64,000 nucleotides of DNA from Nemopilema nomurai (Eukaryota; Cnidaria; Scyphozoa; Rhizostomeae; Rhizostomatidae), in contig PEDN01001371.1 in the NCBI GenBank assembly GCA_003864495.1, positions 248,001 to 312,000 on the forward strand. The letters are read 5' to 3'. The translations under genes and the position numbers were made by a program. The notes under the pieces are model-generated. The model saw only the letters and a program-made list of their open reading frames with translations. It had not been told where the DNA came from and ran no database searches. This document shows positions 23,230 through 36,000 of the stretch, one piece after another; position 1 is the stretch's first letter; each line of letters starts with the position of its first letter.

Positions 23230-25620
23230 AAGGACAGGTGCAATGGAGCTTATTAAAGATACGTAGGGGAAGCAGTTTTTGAACTTCTATAAGTACCCGC
23301 TTAAGGTAATGTAGAGACTAGCTGCCTTAGGACACATAGAAAGTGGTTTTTCACGGCTATAGAAGAAAAAGATACTTGAAGAATAGATTGAACGAAAATA
23401 CTTCGCAGAAGCAGAGTAGAAAGGGCTCCTAGAGGTAGCAAGATAGCAACTGGTTAGGGCACATATGAAGAACCCATTTAAGAGTCGATGCAAGATTGCT
23501 ATGTAATTACATATGCATTTAGCTAGTTAAAGAAAATTAGAAAGTAGAGTGGATCGAACATAACTAGTTGGTAAAGGATCTACAGCTATTAGGTACCGAA
23601 GGGTAGATATAAAGTAGCTATATAAGGTGATAAGGAAGGGGGCTACCTAATTGTAGATAGAAAGAGCCTTTCCAAAGTCCGATGGAAAAAAGCCACTAAA
23701 AGACGTAAGAAATTGCTCCTTAAAAATAAATGTAAAGAAGCTACTTAAGGACGTATATAAATAGCTACTTAAGGAAATATAGATAGTTGCTATGTAAAAG
23801 CAAATGGAAAGAACCTACGTAAGGTGAACTAGAATGAAGCTACTTAAGGTCATATAGAAGTAGCTTCTAAAGGCTAAATAGACAGTAGCTACTTAGGGAC
23901 GTATAGATATAGCTACTAAAGGGCAGATACAAAGTAGCTATTAAAGACATATAGAAGTAGCTACTTAAGAGTGGATATAAAGTAGCTTCTTAAGAATATA
24001 AAGAAGTAGCTACTTAAGGGTAGATATCAAGTAGCTACATAAGGACGTAAAGAAATAGCTACTTTAGGATAAATAGATATAGCAACTTAAGGGAAGATAT
24101 TAAGTAGTTACTTAAGGACATATAGAAGTAGCTACTTAAAGGTAGATTTAAAGTAGCCGGTTCATGGCGTATAGAAATAGTGACTCAAGGACATATAGAA
24201 GTAGCTATATAGCGGTAGATATCAAGTAGCTACTTACGGACGTATAGAAATAGCTACTTATAAGTAGGTATAAAGTAGCTACTTAAGGACATATAGAAGT
24301 AGCTATTTAAGGGTAGGTATCAAGTAGCTACTTAAGGACATATGGAAGTAGCTACTTAAGGGTAGATATCAAGTAGCTACTTAAGGACGTATATAATTAG
24401 CTACTTAAGGGCGGATAATAAGCAGCTACTTTGTACCTGTACTTTAAGTAGCTACTTTGTACCTGTACCTTAAGCAGCTACTTCGTACCTGTACCTTAAG
24501 CAGCTACTTCGTACCTGTACCTTAAGCAGCTACTTCGTACCTGTACCTTAAGCAGCTACTTCGTACCTGCACCTAAGCAGTTAAGGTACAGGTACAAAGT
24601 AGCTACTTAAAGTACAGGTACAAAGTAGCTGCTTAAGGTACAAGTATGAAGTAGCTGCTTAAGGTACAGGTACAAAGTAGCTGCTTATTATCCGCCCTTA
24701 AGTAGCTAATTATATACGTCCTTAAGTAGCTACTTGATATCTACCCTTAAGTAGCTACTTCCACATGTCCTTAAGTAGCTACTTGATACCTACCCTTAAG
24801 TAGCTATTTCTATACGTCCTTATGTAGCTACTTGATATCTACCGTTATATAGCTACTTCTAGATGTCCTTGAGTCACTATTGCTATACGCCATGAAGTCG
24901 CTACTTTAAATCTACCCTTAAGTAGCTACTTATATACCTCCTTAAGTAGCTACTTGATATCTACCTTTAAGTAGCTTCTTCTATATGTCCTTAAGTAGCT
25001 ATTTTATATCCACCCTTAAGTAGCTACTTTCAATCTACGCTTAAGTAGCTACTTCTATATGTCCTTAAGTAGCTACTTGATATCTACCTTTAAATAGCTT
25101 CTTCTATATGTCCTTAAGTAGCTACTTTCAATCTACGCTTAAGTAGCTACTTCTATATGTCCTTAAGTAGCTACTTCTATATGTCCTTAAGTAGCTACTT
25201 CTATATGTCCTTAAGTAGCTACTTCTATATGTCCTTAAGTAGCTACTTCTATATGTCCTTAAGTAGCTACTTTCAATCTATGCTTAAGTAGCTACTTCTA
25301 TATGTCCTTAAGTAGCTGCTTAACATATGCCCTTCAGTAGCTATGTTATACGTCCTTAAGTAACTATCTAATATCTAGCCTTAATAAGCTATTTCTATAT
25401 GTTCTAAAGTAGCTATTTATTATCTACCTTTAAGTAGCTACTGCTATATGTCCTTATGTAGCTACTCAATATCTGCCCTCCAGTAGGTACTTTATATCTA
25501 CTCTTAAGTAGCTACTTCTATATGTTATTAATTAGCCTTTTTACATGTACCCTTAAGTAGCTACTTTATATCTACCTTTAAGTAGCCACTTAGCTATTTC
25601 TATACATCCTTAAAGTACAT
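23230..25620. repeat. Long inverted repeat built of about 24-25-bp minisatellite units
   Basis: The left part repeats two alternating units, AAGTAGCTACTTAAGG plus ACATATAG (24 bp) and AAGTAGCTACTTAAGG plus GTAGATATC (25 bp). The right part carries the same units as reverse complement. Arm-specific variants mirror each other: GCGGATAATAAGCAGC at 24411 pairs with its complement ending at 24695, and ATGGCGTATAGAAATAG at 24164 pairs with sequence ending at 24893. The centre is near 24550. Homology of arm to arm holds at least from 23960 to 25020; units then become degenerate towards both ends. The core AAGTAGCTACTT is itself a palindrome. Confidence 0.92.
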
Positions 25621-25916
25621 ATGACACGAAAATTTTTATTCGCTTAAACTATCAACTAAACATCGCTGGTAACGATGGTGAACTTCGATTTTTCATTTTC
25701 GACGTACTTTTCTCGAAAATCGGGGTTTACTGACACCCACTTTGGCCAAAATGTGTCATAAGAAAAACGCGGTCGGGCAGGCGGTCACATGACCTCTGTG
25801 ACGTAAAGTGGTTGTGTATCGTTCGAATAGAACTGAGCTGCTGTATGGTTTGACCATGTGATGGCACAACTGTTGTCCCCCAGAGGGGTTTTTTTTGCAT
25901 TATTACAACTCAAGCA

Positions 25917-26105
25917 ATGTCTGAAAACTGCTGCACCAACAGAAGCTCGATGCATTGTTTAACTTTGCACAAGTTTTGACGTTCTCCTCGATACCTGTTT
26001 TTGACACCAAAAACACCAAAACATTTCTTCGACGAGATGCTGTACCTTCAGTCCGTAAATCAAAACAAGACGAAGAGCTTGGCAAGCGTCAAAAGCTCAT
26101 GGTGA
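25917..26105 (+). pseudogene. Possible THAP-domain remnant
   Basis: An ATG frame starts MSENCCTNRSSMHCLTLHKF and stops. A neighbouring frame then carries LRRDAVPSVRKSKQDEELGK, like the C-terminal AVP-box of THAP zinc fingers (L-x-x-DAVP). The order (Cys pair, His-Lys-Phe, AVP box) fits a frameshifted THAP domain from a transposase or derived gene. Spacing is short, so this is tentative. Confidence 0.35.
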
Positions 26106-26547
26106 GTAATATGTTTGATATTGTTTTCGATAACTGCCTATCAAATTCCTATTGTTTAACACCTGAAGTACGTTGTCGATGATGCTACATAAACCCCGGG
26201 GGCACCCACATATTACTTTATATGTGAATGCGCAGTGCTTCATTCCTGTACCAGTGTCGTTGTGTACTCCCTTCGTAGAGAGTATTTTTTACAAACTATT
26301 TATGTGTATCCAAGAAAAATTTTGGACGATATTTGGAAAATCCAAAATGAACAATCACATAAAGGGCAGTCGGAGATTTCATAACAAACCAGGCAGTGTC
26401 GTCAGAACGAAATTCATTTGGGGGGGGGGGGGGGTCTGCCAATTGTATTGCTTGTCAATGTCAATGTCAGCATTTTGTACATTAAAACATCCCTGATGTT
26501 AATTGTTCAGTTAGTTTGATAACTTTCTAAAATAATTGCAATACATA

Positions 26548-27255
26548 TCAAACTAATTCAATATCTTCTGTAATGTTTAAAATATTTGAGTAAAACTTTC
26601 TATAAGGTACAGATGCAAAATTCAAGCAAGTGAGAATAGAAAACACACAACACTTCAGCATTCTGATCTTTGTCCTAATGGAAACATGATAGCTTTTCAG
26701 TATGGTACCGCGTTTTTCAAATGCGCTTTTCGCCATGCCTATTCTTCTTCTGACTTCCATGTCACACTTTCCGTCTTCCGTAATTAAGCTGCCAAGATAG
26801 TTGAACTTTTGGACCTGGCTAATCTGGGTGTAGCCAACCTTTATGGTACATTGCATACTAGTCGATTGCTTGCTAATAATCATGCATTCAGACTTCTTGC
26901 AGTTTATCGATAGTACTTTTTCTTTGCTTGCTTCGCCTACCGTGTCCAGGATCTGTTGTAACTTTTCTTGGGACTCTGCAATTAGCACCGTATCATCTGC
27001 ATATCACAGATTGTTGATGTTTTGACCTCCTACAGCTATCTCTTGCATCGGGGCTATCTCTCGAAGAATGATCTCACTGTAAAAGTTGTGAAGGTCTGGG
27101 CTCAGCACGCATCCTTGACCTACACCTCTTTTGATACCGACGTATTCACTCGTGTCTTTGCCAACGCGCATACATGACGTCTGTTCCCAGTATAGGTTCC
27201 GCTGTACTCTCAAGTCTTTACCGTCCATATCCAATCCTCCCAGAAGGTGGAACAA
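26548..27255 (-). pseudogene. Non-LTR retrotransposon reverse transcriptase fragment
   Basis: Upstream half: NLYWEQTSCMRVGK, GIKRGVGQGCVLSPDLHNFY and ILREI. Downstream half: YADDTVLIAESQEKLQQ, then the thumb region with KFNYLGSLITEDGK. Together they cover the RT palm and thumb of LINE-type elements. A TGA stop sits immediately before the catalytic YADD box where most relatives have Arg. No ORF1 or endonuclease was found, so it is a truncated dead copy. Confidence 0.88.
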
Positions 27256-27280
27256 CTGTTGGGGCTATTACGAAATTAGT

Positions 27281-28003
27281 TTTCGTGACGGACGGAGAAA
27301 CGATACTTGTATAAGGTCTCAAAAATTAGCGGGTGTTTCCTGAATTTTCTCCTTTTGTGTCATGAAAGAACTCATAAGGAGGTGTAGATTAGTTGAAGCA
27401 ATCATTTTTGGGATAAGCACATCGCCTCAGAAGGATACAAATGTCTGTCGTGGCGGACAGACGGGATAGAAAAAACTGAAAAAATCTAATTTCACGCGTT
27501 CAAATATTCTATCTAAGCCAACGAACTTGAGGTAAATTTGAAATATTTTTAACAATTAAACACCAGCAAGAAACATAATCAAACAATCTAAACAATTTTT
27601 TTTCTCAACATTTGGAACTTTTAAGGTCGAAAGTACCAATGAATCACCATGACGGACGGACGTGACGGACGGACTGGAAAATGTCACTCTAGATGAATAT
27701 TGTTAAAATGCACATTCTTTGTCATCAACAATTAGTAGAGGTGAATAATGGTTGGTGTCAATCGTTTATTTGGTAGTTCAAACCACATAAGTGCAGTTAG
27801 TGGACAAATTTTGAATTGTCCGTCCGTCACAAAATTTTGAGAAATCTTTTCCTTCCTATATTAAACAACAAAAATTGTTCTTTTGCTCCAACTATGATGT
27901 GGTACCTCACTTTTACCTTACTATCACTATTAATGTTGATGATACGAGCAGAAATACCGATTTTTCCTTTTAAGGGAATTAACGATTGTTCTTCCGTCAC
28001 GAA
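27281..28003. mobile_element. Putative non-autonomous element with GACGGACGG inverted repeats
   Basis: The left end TTTCGTGACGGACGG and the right end, reverse-complemented TTTCGTGACGGAA, form terminal inverted repeats. Internal copies of the GTGACGGACGGAC motif appear in both orientations at about 27441, 27653 and 27819. No ORF of note lies between. CGAAATTA occurs outside the left end and at the right end, which blurs the exact boundary. The superfamily is unassigned. Confidence 0.45.
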
Positions 28004-28570
28004 ATTATGGTGAACATGTCTATGGTGAAGAAATATGATTGTCTACTATTGTCTTGTACAGGGCAACCTGATGGTGTACCTGGTTGAGCTTTTAGACGTG
28101 TATTTTGCAAGATATGAGTGGTTTTCGAAGTTGCCCCGTTTTACGCAATACCCAAGGCTATAACCTTGCAAAATTGGTCAAAACTAATAGAAAAATCGGA
28201 CCTTCTTTTCTACCATTGCCTTGTAGAGTAGAACAATGGTAACCTGTTGGTGTACTTGGTTCAGCTCTTAGACGTGCATTTTGTAAGAAATGAGTGGTTT
28301 TCGAAGTTGCCCCGTTTTACGCAAAACGCCAAGGCTATAGCCTTGCAAAACTGGTCAAAACTGATGGAAAATTTGGGCCTTCTTTTCTATGATTGTCTTG
28401 TAGACTAACACAAGGGCAACCTATTGGTATACTTTGATCAGCTCTTGGACGTGTATTTTGCAAGATATGAGTGGTTTTCGAAGTTGCCCCATTTTGAGCA
28501 AAACGCCAAGGCAAAATTGGTCAAAACTGATGAAAAATTTGGGCCTTCATTTCTGCCATTGTCTTCTAGA

Positions 28571-31500
28571 GTAGGACATGGGCAACCTATTAGTATACTT
28601 TAATCAGTTCTTGGACGTGTATCTTTTAAGATATGAGTGGTTTTCGAAGATGCCCCAATTTACTCAAAACGCCAAGGCTCTAGCCTTGCAAAATTGGTCA
28701 AAACTGATGGAAAACTTGGACCTACATTTTTACAATCGTCTTGTAGAGTAGATCAAGGGCAACCTATTGGTATACTTTGATCAGCTCTGTGACGTGTATT
28801 TTGCAAGATATGAGTGGTTTTCGAAGTTGACCCGTTTTACGCAAAACGCCATGAGTGGTTTTCGAAGTTGCCCCGTTTTACGCAAAGCGCCAAGGCTAAA
28901 GCCTTGCAAAATTGGTCAAAGCTAATGGAAAATTTGGACCTTCCTTTCTGCCATTGTCTTGTAGAGTAGAACAAGGGCAACCGATTGGTATACTTTGATC
29001 AGCCCTTGGACGTGTATTTTGCAAGATATGGTGGTTTTCGGAGTTGCCCCGTTTTTCGCAAAGCCTTCCAAAATTGGTCAAAACTGAATGGAAAATTTGG
29101 GCCTTCTTTTCTACCATTGTCTTGTAGAGTAGATCAAGGGCAAACTATTGGTATACTTTGATCAGCTCTGTGACGTGTATTTTGTAAGATATGAGTGGTT
29201 TTCGAAGTTGACCCGTTTTACGCAAAACGCCAAGGCTATAGCCTTGCGAAATTGGTCAAAACTGATGGAAAATTCTGAACTTTGTTTCTACCATTGTCTT
29301 GTAGAGTAGAACAAGGGCAACCTGTTCGTGTACTTGGTTCAGCTCTTTGACGTGCATTTTGTAAGATATGAGTGGTTTTCGAAGTTGCCCCGTTTTACGC
29401 AAAGCGCCAAGGCTATAATCTTGCAAAATTGGTCAAAACTAATGGAAAATTCTGAACTTTGTTTCTACCATTGTCTTGTAGAGTAGGACATGGGCAACCT
29501 ATTAGTATACTTTAATCAGTTCTTGGACGTGTATCTTTTAAGATATGAGTGGTTTTCGAAGATGCCCCAATTTACTCAAAACGCCAAGGCTCTAGCCTTG
29601 CAAAATTGGTCAAAACTGATGGAAAACTTGGACCTACATTTTTACAATCGTCTTGTAGAGTAGATCAAGGGCAACCTATTGGTATACTTTGATCAGCTCT
29701 GTGACGTGTATTTTGCAAGATATGAGTGGTTTTCGAAGTTGACCCGTTTTACGCAAAACGCCATGAGTGGTTTTCGAAGTTGCCCCGTTTTACGCAAAGC
29801 GCCAAGGCTAAAGCCTTGCAAAATTGGTCAAAGCTAATGGAAAATTTGGACCTTCCTTTCTGCCATTGTCTTGTAGAGTAGAACAAGGGCAACCGATTGG
29901 TATACTTTGATCAGCCCTTGGACGTGTATTTTGCAAGATATGAGTGGTTTTCGGAGTTGCCCCGTTTTTCGCAAAAGCCTTCCAAAATTGGTCAAAACTG
30001 ATGGAAAATTTGGGCCTTCTTTTCTACCATTGTCTTGTAGAGTAGATCAAGGGCAAACTATTGGTATACTTTGATCAGCTCTGTGACGTGTATTTTGTAA
30101 GATATGAGTGGTTTTCGAAGTTGACCCGTTTTACGCAAAACGCCAAGGCTATAGCCTTGCGAAATTGGTCAAAACTGATGGAAAATTCTGAACTTTGTTT
30201 CTACCATTGTCTTGTAGAGTAGAACAAGGGCAACCTGTTCGTGTACTTGGTTCAGCTCTTTGACGTGCATTTTGTAAGATATGAGTGGTTTTCGAAGTTG
30301 CCCCGTTTTACGCAAAGCGCCAAGGCTATAATCTTGCAAAATTGGTCAAAACTAATGGAAAATTCTGAACTTTGTTTCTACCATTGTCTTGTAGAGTAGG
30401 ACATGGGCAACCTATTAGTATACTTTAATCAGTTCTTGGACGTGTATCTTTTAAGATATGAGTGGTTTTCGAAGATGCCCCAATTTACTCAAAACGCCAA
30501 GGCTCTAGCCTTGCAAAATTGGTCTAAACTGATGGAAAACTTGGACCTACATTTTTACAATCGTCTTGTAGAGTAGATCAAGGGCAAACTATTGGTATAC
30601 TTTGATCAGCTCTGTGACGTGTATTTTGCAAGATATGAGTGGCTTTCGAAGTTGACCCGTTTTACGCAAAACGCCAAGGCTATAGCCTTCCAAAATTGGT
30701 CAAAACTGATGGAAAATTCCGACCTTCTTTTCTACCATTGTCTTGTAGAGTAGATCAAGGGCAAACTATTGGTATACTTTGATCAGCTCTGTGACGTGTA
30801 TTTTGTAAGATATGAGTGGTTTTCGAAGTTGACCCGTTTTACGCAAAACGCCAAGGCTATAGCCTTGCGAAATTGGTCAAAACTGATGGAAAATTCTGAA
30901 CTTTGTTTCTACCATTGTCTTGTAGAGTAGAACAAGGGCAACCTGTTCGTGTACTTGGTTCAGCTCTTTGACGTGCATTTTGTAAGATATGAGTGGTTTT
31001 CGAAGTTGCCCCGTTTTACGCAAAGCGCCAAGGCTATAATCTTGCAAAATTGGTCAAAACTAATGGAAAATTCTGAACTTTGTTTCTACCATTGTCTTGT
31101 AGAGTAGGACATGGGCAACCTATTAGTATACTTTAATCAGTTCTTGGACGTGTATCTTTTAAGATATGAGTGGTTTTCGAAGATGCCCCAATTTACTCAA
31201 AACGCCAAGGCTCTAGCCTTGCAAAATTGGTCAAAACTGATGGAAAACTTGGACCTACATTTTTACAATCGTCTTGTAGAGTAGATCAAGGGCAACCTAT
31301 TGGTATACTTTGATCAGCTCTGTGACGTGTATTTTGCAAGATATGAGTGGTTTTCGAAGTTGACCCGTTTTACGCAAAACGCCATGAGTGGTTTTCGAAG
31401 TTGCCCCGTTTTACGCAAAGCGCCAAGGCTAAAGCCTTGCAAAATTGGTCAAAGCTAATGGAAAATTTGGACCTTCCTTTCTGCCATTGTCTTGTAGAGT

Positions 31501-33000
31501 AGAACAAGGGCAACCGATTGGTATACTTTGATCAGCCCTTGGACGTGTATTTTGCAAGATATGAGTGGTTTTCGGAGTTGCCCCGTTTTTCGCAAAAGCC
31601 TTCCAAAATTGGTCAAAACTGATGGAAAATTTGGGCCTTCTTTTCTACCATTGTCTTGTAGAGTAGATCAAGGGCAAACTATTGGTATACTTTGATCAGC
31701 TCTGTGACGTGTATTTTGTAAGATATGAGTGGTTTTCGAAGTTGACCCGTTTTACGCAAAACGCCAAGGCTATAGCCTTGCGAAATTGGTCAAAACTGAT
31801 GGAAAATTCTGAACTTTGTTTCTACCATTGTCTTGTAGAGTAGAACAAGGGCAACCTGTTCGTGTACTTGGTTCAGCTCTTTGACGTGCATTTTGTAAGA
31901 TATGAGTGGTTTTCGAAGTTGCCCCGTTTTACGCAAAGCGCCAAGGCTATAATCTTGCAAAATTGGTCAAAACTAATGGAAAATTCTGAACTTTGTTTCT
32001 ACCATTGTCTTGTAGAGTAGGACATGGGCAACCTATTAGTATACTTTAATCAGTTCTTGGACGTGTATCTTTTAAGATATGAGTGGTTTTCGAAGATGCC
32101 CCAATTTACTCAAAACGCCAAGGCTCTAGCCTTGCAAAATTGGTCAAAACTGATGGAAAACTTGGACCTACATTTTTACAATCGTCTTGTAGAGTAGATC
32201 AAGGGCAAACTATTGGTATACTTTGATCAGCTCTGTGACGTGTATTTTGCAAGATATGAGTGGCTTTCGAAGTTGACCCGTTTTACGCAAAACGCCATGA
32301 GTGGTTTTCGAAGTTGCCCCGTTTTACGCAAAGCGCCAAGGCTATAGCCTTGCAAAATTGGTCAAAGCTAATGGAAAATTTGGACCTTCCTTTCTGCCAT
32401 TGTCTTGTAGAGTAGAACAAGGGCAACCGATTGGTATACTTTGATCAGCCCTTGGACGTGTATTTTGCAAGATATGAGTGGTTTTCGGAGTTGCCCCGTT
32501 TTTCGCAAAAGCCTTCCAAAATTGGTCAAAACTGATGGAAAATTTGGGCCTTCTTTTCTACCATTGTCTTGTAGAGTAGATCAAGGGCAAACTATTGGTA
32601 TACTTTGATCAGCTCTTGGACGTGTATTTTGCCAGATACGAGTGGTTCGAAGTTGCCCCGTTTTACGCAAAACGCCAAGGCTATAGCCTTGCAACATTGG
32701 TCAAAACTGATGGAAAAATCTGAACTTTGTTTCTACCATTGTCTTGTAGAGTAGGACATGGGCAACCTATTGGTATACTTTAATCAGTTCTTGGACGTGT
32801 ATCTTTTAAGATATGAGTGGTTTTCGAAGATGCCCCAATTTACTCAAAACGCCAAGGCTCTAGCCTTGCAAAATTGGTCAAAACTGATGGAAAACTTGGA
32901 CCTACATTTTTACAATCGTCTTGTAGAGTAGATCAAGGGCAACCTATTGGTATACTTTGATCAGCTCTGTGACGTGTATTTTGCAAGATATGAGTGGTTT
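28571..33000. repeat. Higher-order repeat block in the satellite (912/913-bp and 708-bp periods)
   Basis: A marker variant (GTAGGACATGGGCAACC followed by TTTTAAGATATGAGTGG) starts at 28571, 29483, 30396, 31104, 32017 and 32751. The spacings are 912, 913, 708, 913 and 734 bp. The 913-bp unit equals five monomers (885) plus a 41-bp internal duplication minus a 13-bp deletion; 708 is exactly four monomers. Copies are nearly identical, pointing to recent amplification by unequal exchange. Confidence 0.9.
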
Positions 33001-36000
33001 TCCAAGTTGACCCGTTTTACGCAAAACGCCAAGGCTATAGCCTTGCAAAATTGGTCAAAACTGATGGAAAATTCTGAACTTTGTTTCTACCATTGTCTCG
33101 TAGAGTAGAACAAGGGCAACCTGTTCGTGTACGTGGTTCAGCTCTTTGACGTGCATTTTGTAAGAAATGAGTGGTTTTCGAAGTTGCCCCGTTTTACGCA
33201 AAAGACCAAGGCTATGGCCTTGCAGAATTGGTCAAAACTGATGGAAAGTTTGGGCCTTCTTTTCTACCATTGTCTTGTAGAGTAGATCAATGGCAACCTA
33301 TTGGTATACTTTGATCAGCTCTTTGACGTGTATTTTGCAAGATATGAGTGGTTCGAAGTTGCCCCGTTTTTCGCAAAAGCCTTCCAAAATTGGTCAAAAC
33401 TGATGGAAAATTTTGACCTTCATTTTTACGATCGTCTTGCAGAGTAGATCAAGGGCAACCTATTGGTATACTTTGATCAGCTCTTGGACGTGTATTTTGC
33501 CAGATATGAGTGGTTTTTGAAGTTGCCCCGTTTTACGCAAAAGACCAAGGCTATGGCCTTGCAGAATTGGTCAAAACTGATGGAAAGTTTGGGCCTTCTT
33601 TTCTACCATTCTCTTGTAGAGTAGATCAAGGGCAACCTATTGGTATACTTTGATCAGCTCTTGGACGTGTATTTTGCAAGATATGAGTGGTTTTCGAATT
33701 TGCCCCGTTTTACGCAAAAGACCAAGGCTATGGCCTTGTAGAATTGGTCAAAACTGATGGTAAGTTTGGACCTTCTTTTCTACCATTGTCTTGTAGAGTA
33801 GAAATAGGGCAGCCTGTTGTTGTATTTGGATCAGCTCTTGGAAGAGTATTTTGCAAGATATGAGTGGTTTTCAAAGTTGCCCCGTTTTAGACAAAACGCA
33901 AAGGCTTTGCATAATTGGTCAGAACTAATGGAAAATTTGGGCCTTATTTTTCTACCATTGTCTTGTAGAGGAAGACAAGGGCAACATGTTGGTGTACTTT
34001 GATCAATCTTTGGAAGTCTATCTTGCAAGAATTGAGTGGTTTTCGACGTTGTCCCGTTTTAAGCAAAACGCCAAGGCTATGGCCTTGCAAAATTGGTCAA
34101 AATTGATGGAAAGTTTGGGCCTTCTTTTCTACCATTGTCTTGTAGAGTAGATCAATGGCAACCTATTGGTATACTTTGATCAGCTCTTGGACGTGTATTT
34201 TGCAAGATATGAGTGGTTTTCGAAGTTGCATCTTTATACGCAAAACGCCAAGGCTATAGCCTTGCAAAATTGGTCAAAACTGATGGAAAATTCTGAACTT
34301 TGTTTCTACCATTGTCTTGTAGAATAGAACAATGGTAACCTGTTGATGTATTTGGATCAGCACTTGGAAGAGTATTTTGCAAGATATTAGTGGTTTTCGA
34401 AGTTGCCCCGTTTTAGACAAAACGCAAAGGACTTGCAAAATTGATCAAAACTGATGGAAAATTTAGGCCTTATTTTGCTACTATTGTTTTGTAGAGTAAG
34501 ACAAGGGCAACCTGTTGGTGTACTTTGATCAGCTCTAGGACGTGTATTTTCCAAGATATGAGTGGTTTTCGGAATAGCCCCGTTTTACGCAAAAGCTTGC
34601 AAAATTGGTCAAAACTGATGGGAATTTTTGACCTTCATTTTTACGATCGTCTTGTAGAGTAGATCAAGGGCAACCTATTTGTGTACTTGGATCATCTCTT
34701 GGACGTGTATTTTGCAAGATATCACTGGTTTTCGGAGTTGCCCCGTTTTACGCAAAAGCCTTCCAAAATTGGTCAAAACTGATGGAAAATTTTGACTTTC
34801 CTTTTTTACGATCGTCTTGCTGAGTAGATCAAGGGCAACCTATTTGTGTACTTGGATCAGCTCTTGGAAGAGTATTTTGCAAGATATGAGTGGTTTTCGA
34901 ATTTGCCCCGTTTTACGCAAAAGACCAAGGCTATGGCCTTGTAGAATTGGTCAAAACTGATGGTAAGTTTGGACCTTCTTTTCTACCATTGTCTTGTAGA
35001 GTAGATCAAGGGCAAACTATTGGTATACTTTGATCAGCTCTTGAACGTGTATTTTTCAAGATATGTCTGGTTTTTGGAGTTGCCCCGTTTTACGCAAAAC
35101 GACAAAGCTATAGTCTTGCAAAATTGGTCAAAACTGATGGAAAATTTGAGCCTTCTTTTCTACCATTGTCTTGTGGAGTAGAACAAGGGCAACCTATTTG
35201 TATTTTTTTTGATCAGCTCTTGGACGTGTATTTTGCAAGATATGAGTGGTTTTCGAAAATGCCCCGTTCTACGCAAAACGCCAAGGCTATAGCCTCGCAC
35301 AATTGGTCAAAACTGATGGGAAATTTGGGCCTTCCTTTCTACAATTGTCTTGTAAAGTAGATCAAGGGCAACCTATTGGTTTACTTTGATCAGCTCTTGG
35401 ACGTGCATTTTGCAAGATATGAGTGGTTTTCGAAGTTGCATAGTTATACGCAAAACGCCTAGGCTATAGCCTTGCAAAATTGGTCAAAACTGATGGAAAA
35501 TTCTGAACTTTGTTTCTACTATTGTCTTGTAGAACAGAACAATGGTAACCTGTTGATGTATATGGATCAGCTGTTGGCGTGATTTTGCAAGATATAGTGG
35601 TTTTCGAAGTTGCCCCGTTTAGACAAAACGCAAGGACTTGCAAAATTGGTCAAAACTGATGGAAAATTTAGGCCTTTTTTCTTCATTGTTTTGTAGAGTA
35701 GACAAGGGCAACTATTGATGTACTTTGATCAGCTCTTGGACGTGTATTTTCCAAGATATGAGTGGTTTTTGGAGTTGTCCCGTTTTACGGAAAAAGCCAA
35801 GGCTATAGCCTTGCAAAATTGGTCAAAACTGATGGAAAATTTGGACCTACATTTTTACAATCGTCTTGTAGAGTAGATCAAGGGCAACCTATTGGTATAC
35901 TTTGATCAGCTCTGTGACGTGTATTTTGCAAGATATGAGTGGTTTTCGAAGTTGACCCGTTTTACGCAAAACGCCATGAGTGGTTTTCGAAGTTGCCCCG

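Noticed and set aside
23230..25620. CRISPR-like or tRNA-cluster interpretation of the short repeated units
   Set aside because: Units are adjacent, degenerate and mirrored in inverted orientation; there are no spacers and no cloverleaf features.
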